Shown: in pieces, positions 12,836 through 14,010 of the stretch
Position numbering within the stretch: the first letter of the stretch is position 1
Layout: each line of letters begins with the position of its first letter
Source: CAINDZ01 sp964399195
GTDB taxonomy: Bacteria; Krumholzibacteriota; Krumholzibacteriia; LZORAL124-64-63
Direction: 5' to 3'
Assembly (NCBI GenBank): GCA_964399195.1
Contig: CAYNPY010000087.1
Coordinates: 1-14,010, forward strand
DNA length: 14,010 nucleotides
Program-made: the position numbers and the translations under genes
Notes under the pieces: generated by a model
What the model saw: only the letters and a program-made list of their open reading frames with translations
Told to the model about the DNA's origin: nothing
Databases searched by the model: none

Positions 12836-14010
12836 ATGCCCGTGCGTTGCCGCAAGTCCGCCGCCGTGAACCCGCCCGCGCGCGGGGGCTTCACGCTGGT
12901 CGAGATCGTGGTGGCCGTCGCCATCGTCGCGATCATGGCGGCCGCCGTCACGCCGCTGGCGTTCCGCGAGATCACCCGCGCCCGCGAGGAGTCCACGCTG
13001 GACGAGCTGGCGGGCCTGCGGCAGGGCCTGCTCAAGTTCTACGAGGACACGGGCCGCTTTCCGACCGAAGCCGAGGGCCTGGGCGCGCTGCTGGCCGACC
13101 CGGGCGCGACCGGGTGGCAAGGCCCGTACGTGGGCGGCGGCAGCGGCGGCACGCCGCTCGTCGAGGCGACGACCGACGCCTGGGGCGAGCCCTACCTGTA
13201 CGACCTGCGGCCGACCACGGCGCCCGCCGGCGCGGCGGATCTCATCATAGCCAGCGCCGGCATCGACGGCGTCTTCACGCTGGGCGCCGTGGGCGGCACC
13301 TGGACCGTCGACGGCGCCGGGGACGACCTGCTGTCCCTGGTCGCGGCCGGGCCGGTCAACCGCGACAAGCTGGAGGACTGCGAAGCGGAGCTGAAGGCCA
13401 TCGCCGAGGCGGCCCGCCGCTACTTCGAGGACCGCGCGGCGTTCCCGACCGACGCGGCCGACCTGGTGGACGGCTACCTCGACGCCGGCATCGACGGCGA
13501 CGCGCTGGTCGATCCCTGGCGGCGCGCCTACGTGGTCGAGATCGACGTCACCGGCGCCAATCCGCCCGACTTCATCGCGCGCAGCTGGGGACCCGACCGC
13601 GGCGATGACGGCGGCGGCGACGACGACATCAGCCTGAACGTCTCGAGCCTGCCGCCGGCCCGCAAGTCCACGCTCTACAAGCTGGAGATCGCGCAGGCGG
13701 CTCTCAACCTGGACGCCGCGCTGGCCTTGACCGGCAACTGGACGGCCGTGGACCGCCCGGCCCTGGACCTGGCGGAGGCGTTCGACACCGACGGCTGGGG
13801 GAGGCCCTTCGAGGTCAACGCGAGCTCGCGCGCGGTCTATTCGACCGGGGCCGACGGCGATGCCGCGACGATCGACGACAACCTGCCGGCCGGCGTCGGG
13901 CCGTCCTCAGGCGGCGGCGGCGGTGGCGGTGGTGGCGGCAACGGCGGCGGCAACGGCGGCGGGAACGGCGGCGGGACCGGCGGCGGGAATGGCGGCGGCA
14001 ACGGCGGCGG
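12836..14010 (+). CDS. gspG: GspG-like major pseudopilin with three tandem globular segments and Gly/Asn tail, 3' end cut by window edge
   Basis: The frame stays open to the right end (391 residues so far; ordinary GspG is about 140-150). The prepilin leader ends RGG, with cleavage at G18 before FTLVEIVVAVAIVAIM; E23 is the +5 Glu. Segment 1 (about 54-175) has LKFYEDTGRFPTEAEGL, TDAWGEPYLYDL, ASAGIDG and GDDLLSL. Segment 2 (about 178-271) repeats this as ARRYFEDRAAFPTDAADL, VDPWRRAYVVEI, RSWGPDRGDDGG and DDDISL. Segment 3 (about 277-355) does so more loosely: LDAALALTGNWTA, TDGWGRPFEV, YSTGADGDAATIDDNL. From 359 the chain is Gly10, then GGGN/GGGT units. The ATG at 12836 follows AGGAGG by 5 nt, 9 nt after the gspF stop. 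Prepilin peptidase processing and assembly by GspE/F are expected. Repeat relationships were judged by eye. Confidence 0.85.
   Translation, partial: MPVRCRKSAAVNPPARGGFTLVEIVVAVAIVAIMAAAVTPLAFREITRAREESTLDELAGLRQGLLKFYEDTGRFPTEAEGLGALLADPGATGWQGPYVGGGSGGTPLVEATTDAWGEPYLYDLRPTTAPAGAADLIIASAGIDGVFTLGAVGGTWTVDGAGDDLLSLVAAGPVNRDKLEDCEAELKAIAEAARRYFEDRAAFPTDAADLVDGYLDAGIDGDALVDPWRRAYVVEIDVTGANPPDFIARSWGPDRGDDGGGDDDISLNVSSLPPARKSTLYKLEIAQAALNLDAALALTGNWTAVDRPALDLAEAFDTDGWGRPFEVNASSRAVYSTGADGDAATIDDNLPAGVGPSSGGGGGGGGGGNGGGNGGGNGGGTGGGNGGGNGG
13910..14010 (+). repeat. 12-bp in-frame tandem repeat encoding Gly-Gly-Gly-Asn
   Basis: After a run of ten glycine codons (13910-13939) the sequence repeats every 12 bp as GGC GGC GGS AAC, with the variable codon at 13940, 13952, 13964, 13976 (ACC, Thr), 13988 (AAT) and 14000. 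At least six units are seen and the array runs off the window. Because the unit is four codons, gain or loss of copies keeps the frame and changes only tail length. It encodes a flexible, uncharged tail or linker at the end of the GspG-like protein. Confidence 0.9.

Noticed and set aside
11896..13608. 570-codon plus-strand frame across gspF and the gspG-like gene
   Set aside because: Out of frame with both genes and without motifs; gspF TM segments and the prepilin signature are in other frames.
13910..14010. Tandem repeat considered as a CRISPR array or mobile element end
   Set aside because: The unit is 12 bp with no spacers, stays in frame with the pseudopilin gene and encodes Gly/Asn, so it is a coding minisatellite.

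Overview
The window is very GC-rich DNA, and the strongly GC-biased third codon positions leave long open shadow frames on both strands. No rRNA, tRNA, insertion sequence or CRISPR array was seen. Nine protein genes are supported (two run off the ends), plus one probable 8-codon leader peptide. One gene ends in a FlgD-like / type IX-style C-terminal domain with the NYPNPFNP motif, another encodes a long GreA, and three more are type II secretion/type IV pilus-like. My inference is a high-GC member of the FCB superphylum or a neighbouring candidate phylum (Eisenbacteria or Krumholzibacteriota-like). No marker gene here settles this.

Layout. Positions 1-2169, minus strand: a Cys/Met-metabolism PLP enzyme (cut by the left end) and a family 4 glycosyltransferase. 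2300-4522, plus: an orphan membrane histidine kinase with a Cache-like periplasmic sensor, overlapping tail-to-tail by 126 bp with a sirtuin deacylase (4397-5137, minus). 5307-6284, plus: a secreted, membrane-anchored HExxH metallopeptidase of the peptidase-MA type. 6470-7120, plus: a small secreted protein with an FN3-like domain and a FlgD-like tail, preceded by a near-consensus sigma-54 promoter and followed by a 14-bp terminator-like hairpin. 7311-9551, plus: a 746-residue GreA with a large N-terminal helical region. 9552-9912: intergenic, with a terminator-like hairpin, a 14-nt palindrome and an AT-rich island. 9913-14010, plus: leader peptide, then gspE, gspF and a gspG-like gene cut by the right end.

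The right-hand operon is the most unusual part. Its ATPase has lost the Mg-coordinating Thr of Walker A (GPTGSGKI instead of GPTGSGKT) through what looks like a cluster of C-to-T changes, while every other ATPase motif is intact. Its start seems translationally coupled to a mini-ORF carrying the only good Shine-Dalgarno sequence. The third gene begins as an ordinary GspG prepilin but continues through three divergent GspG-like globular segments into a Gly/Asn tail built from a 12-bp repeat. A pseudopilin with tandem globular domains and a flexible tail is the best candidate here for something not previously described.

The genes on the left look like housekeeping and surface-polysaccharide functions without an obvious shared pathway. 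The sigma-54 promoter, the secreted FlgD-tail protein, the periplasmic peptidase and the GspEFG-like operon all concern export and the cell envelope, but no direct link between them can be shown from this sequence.
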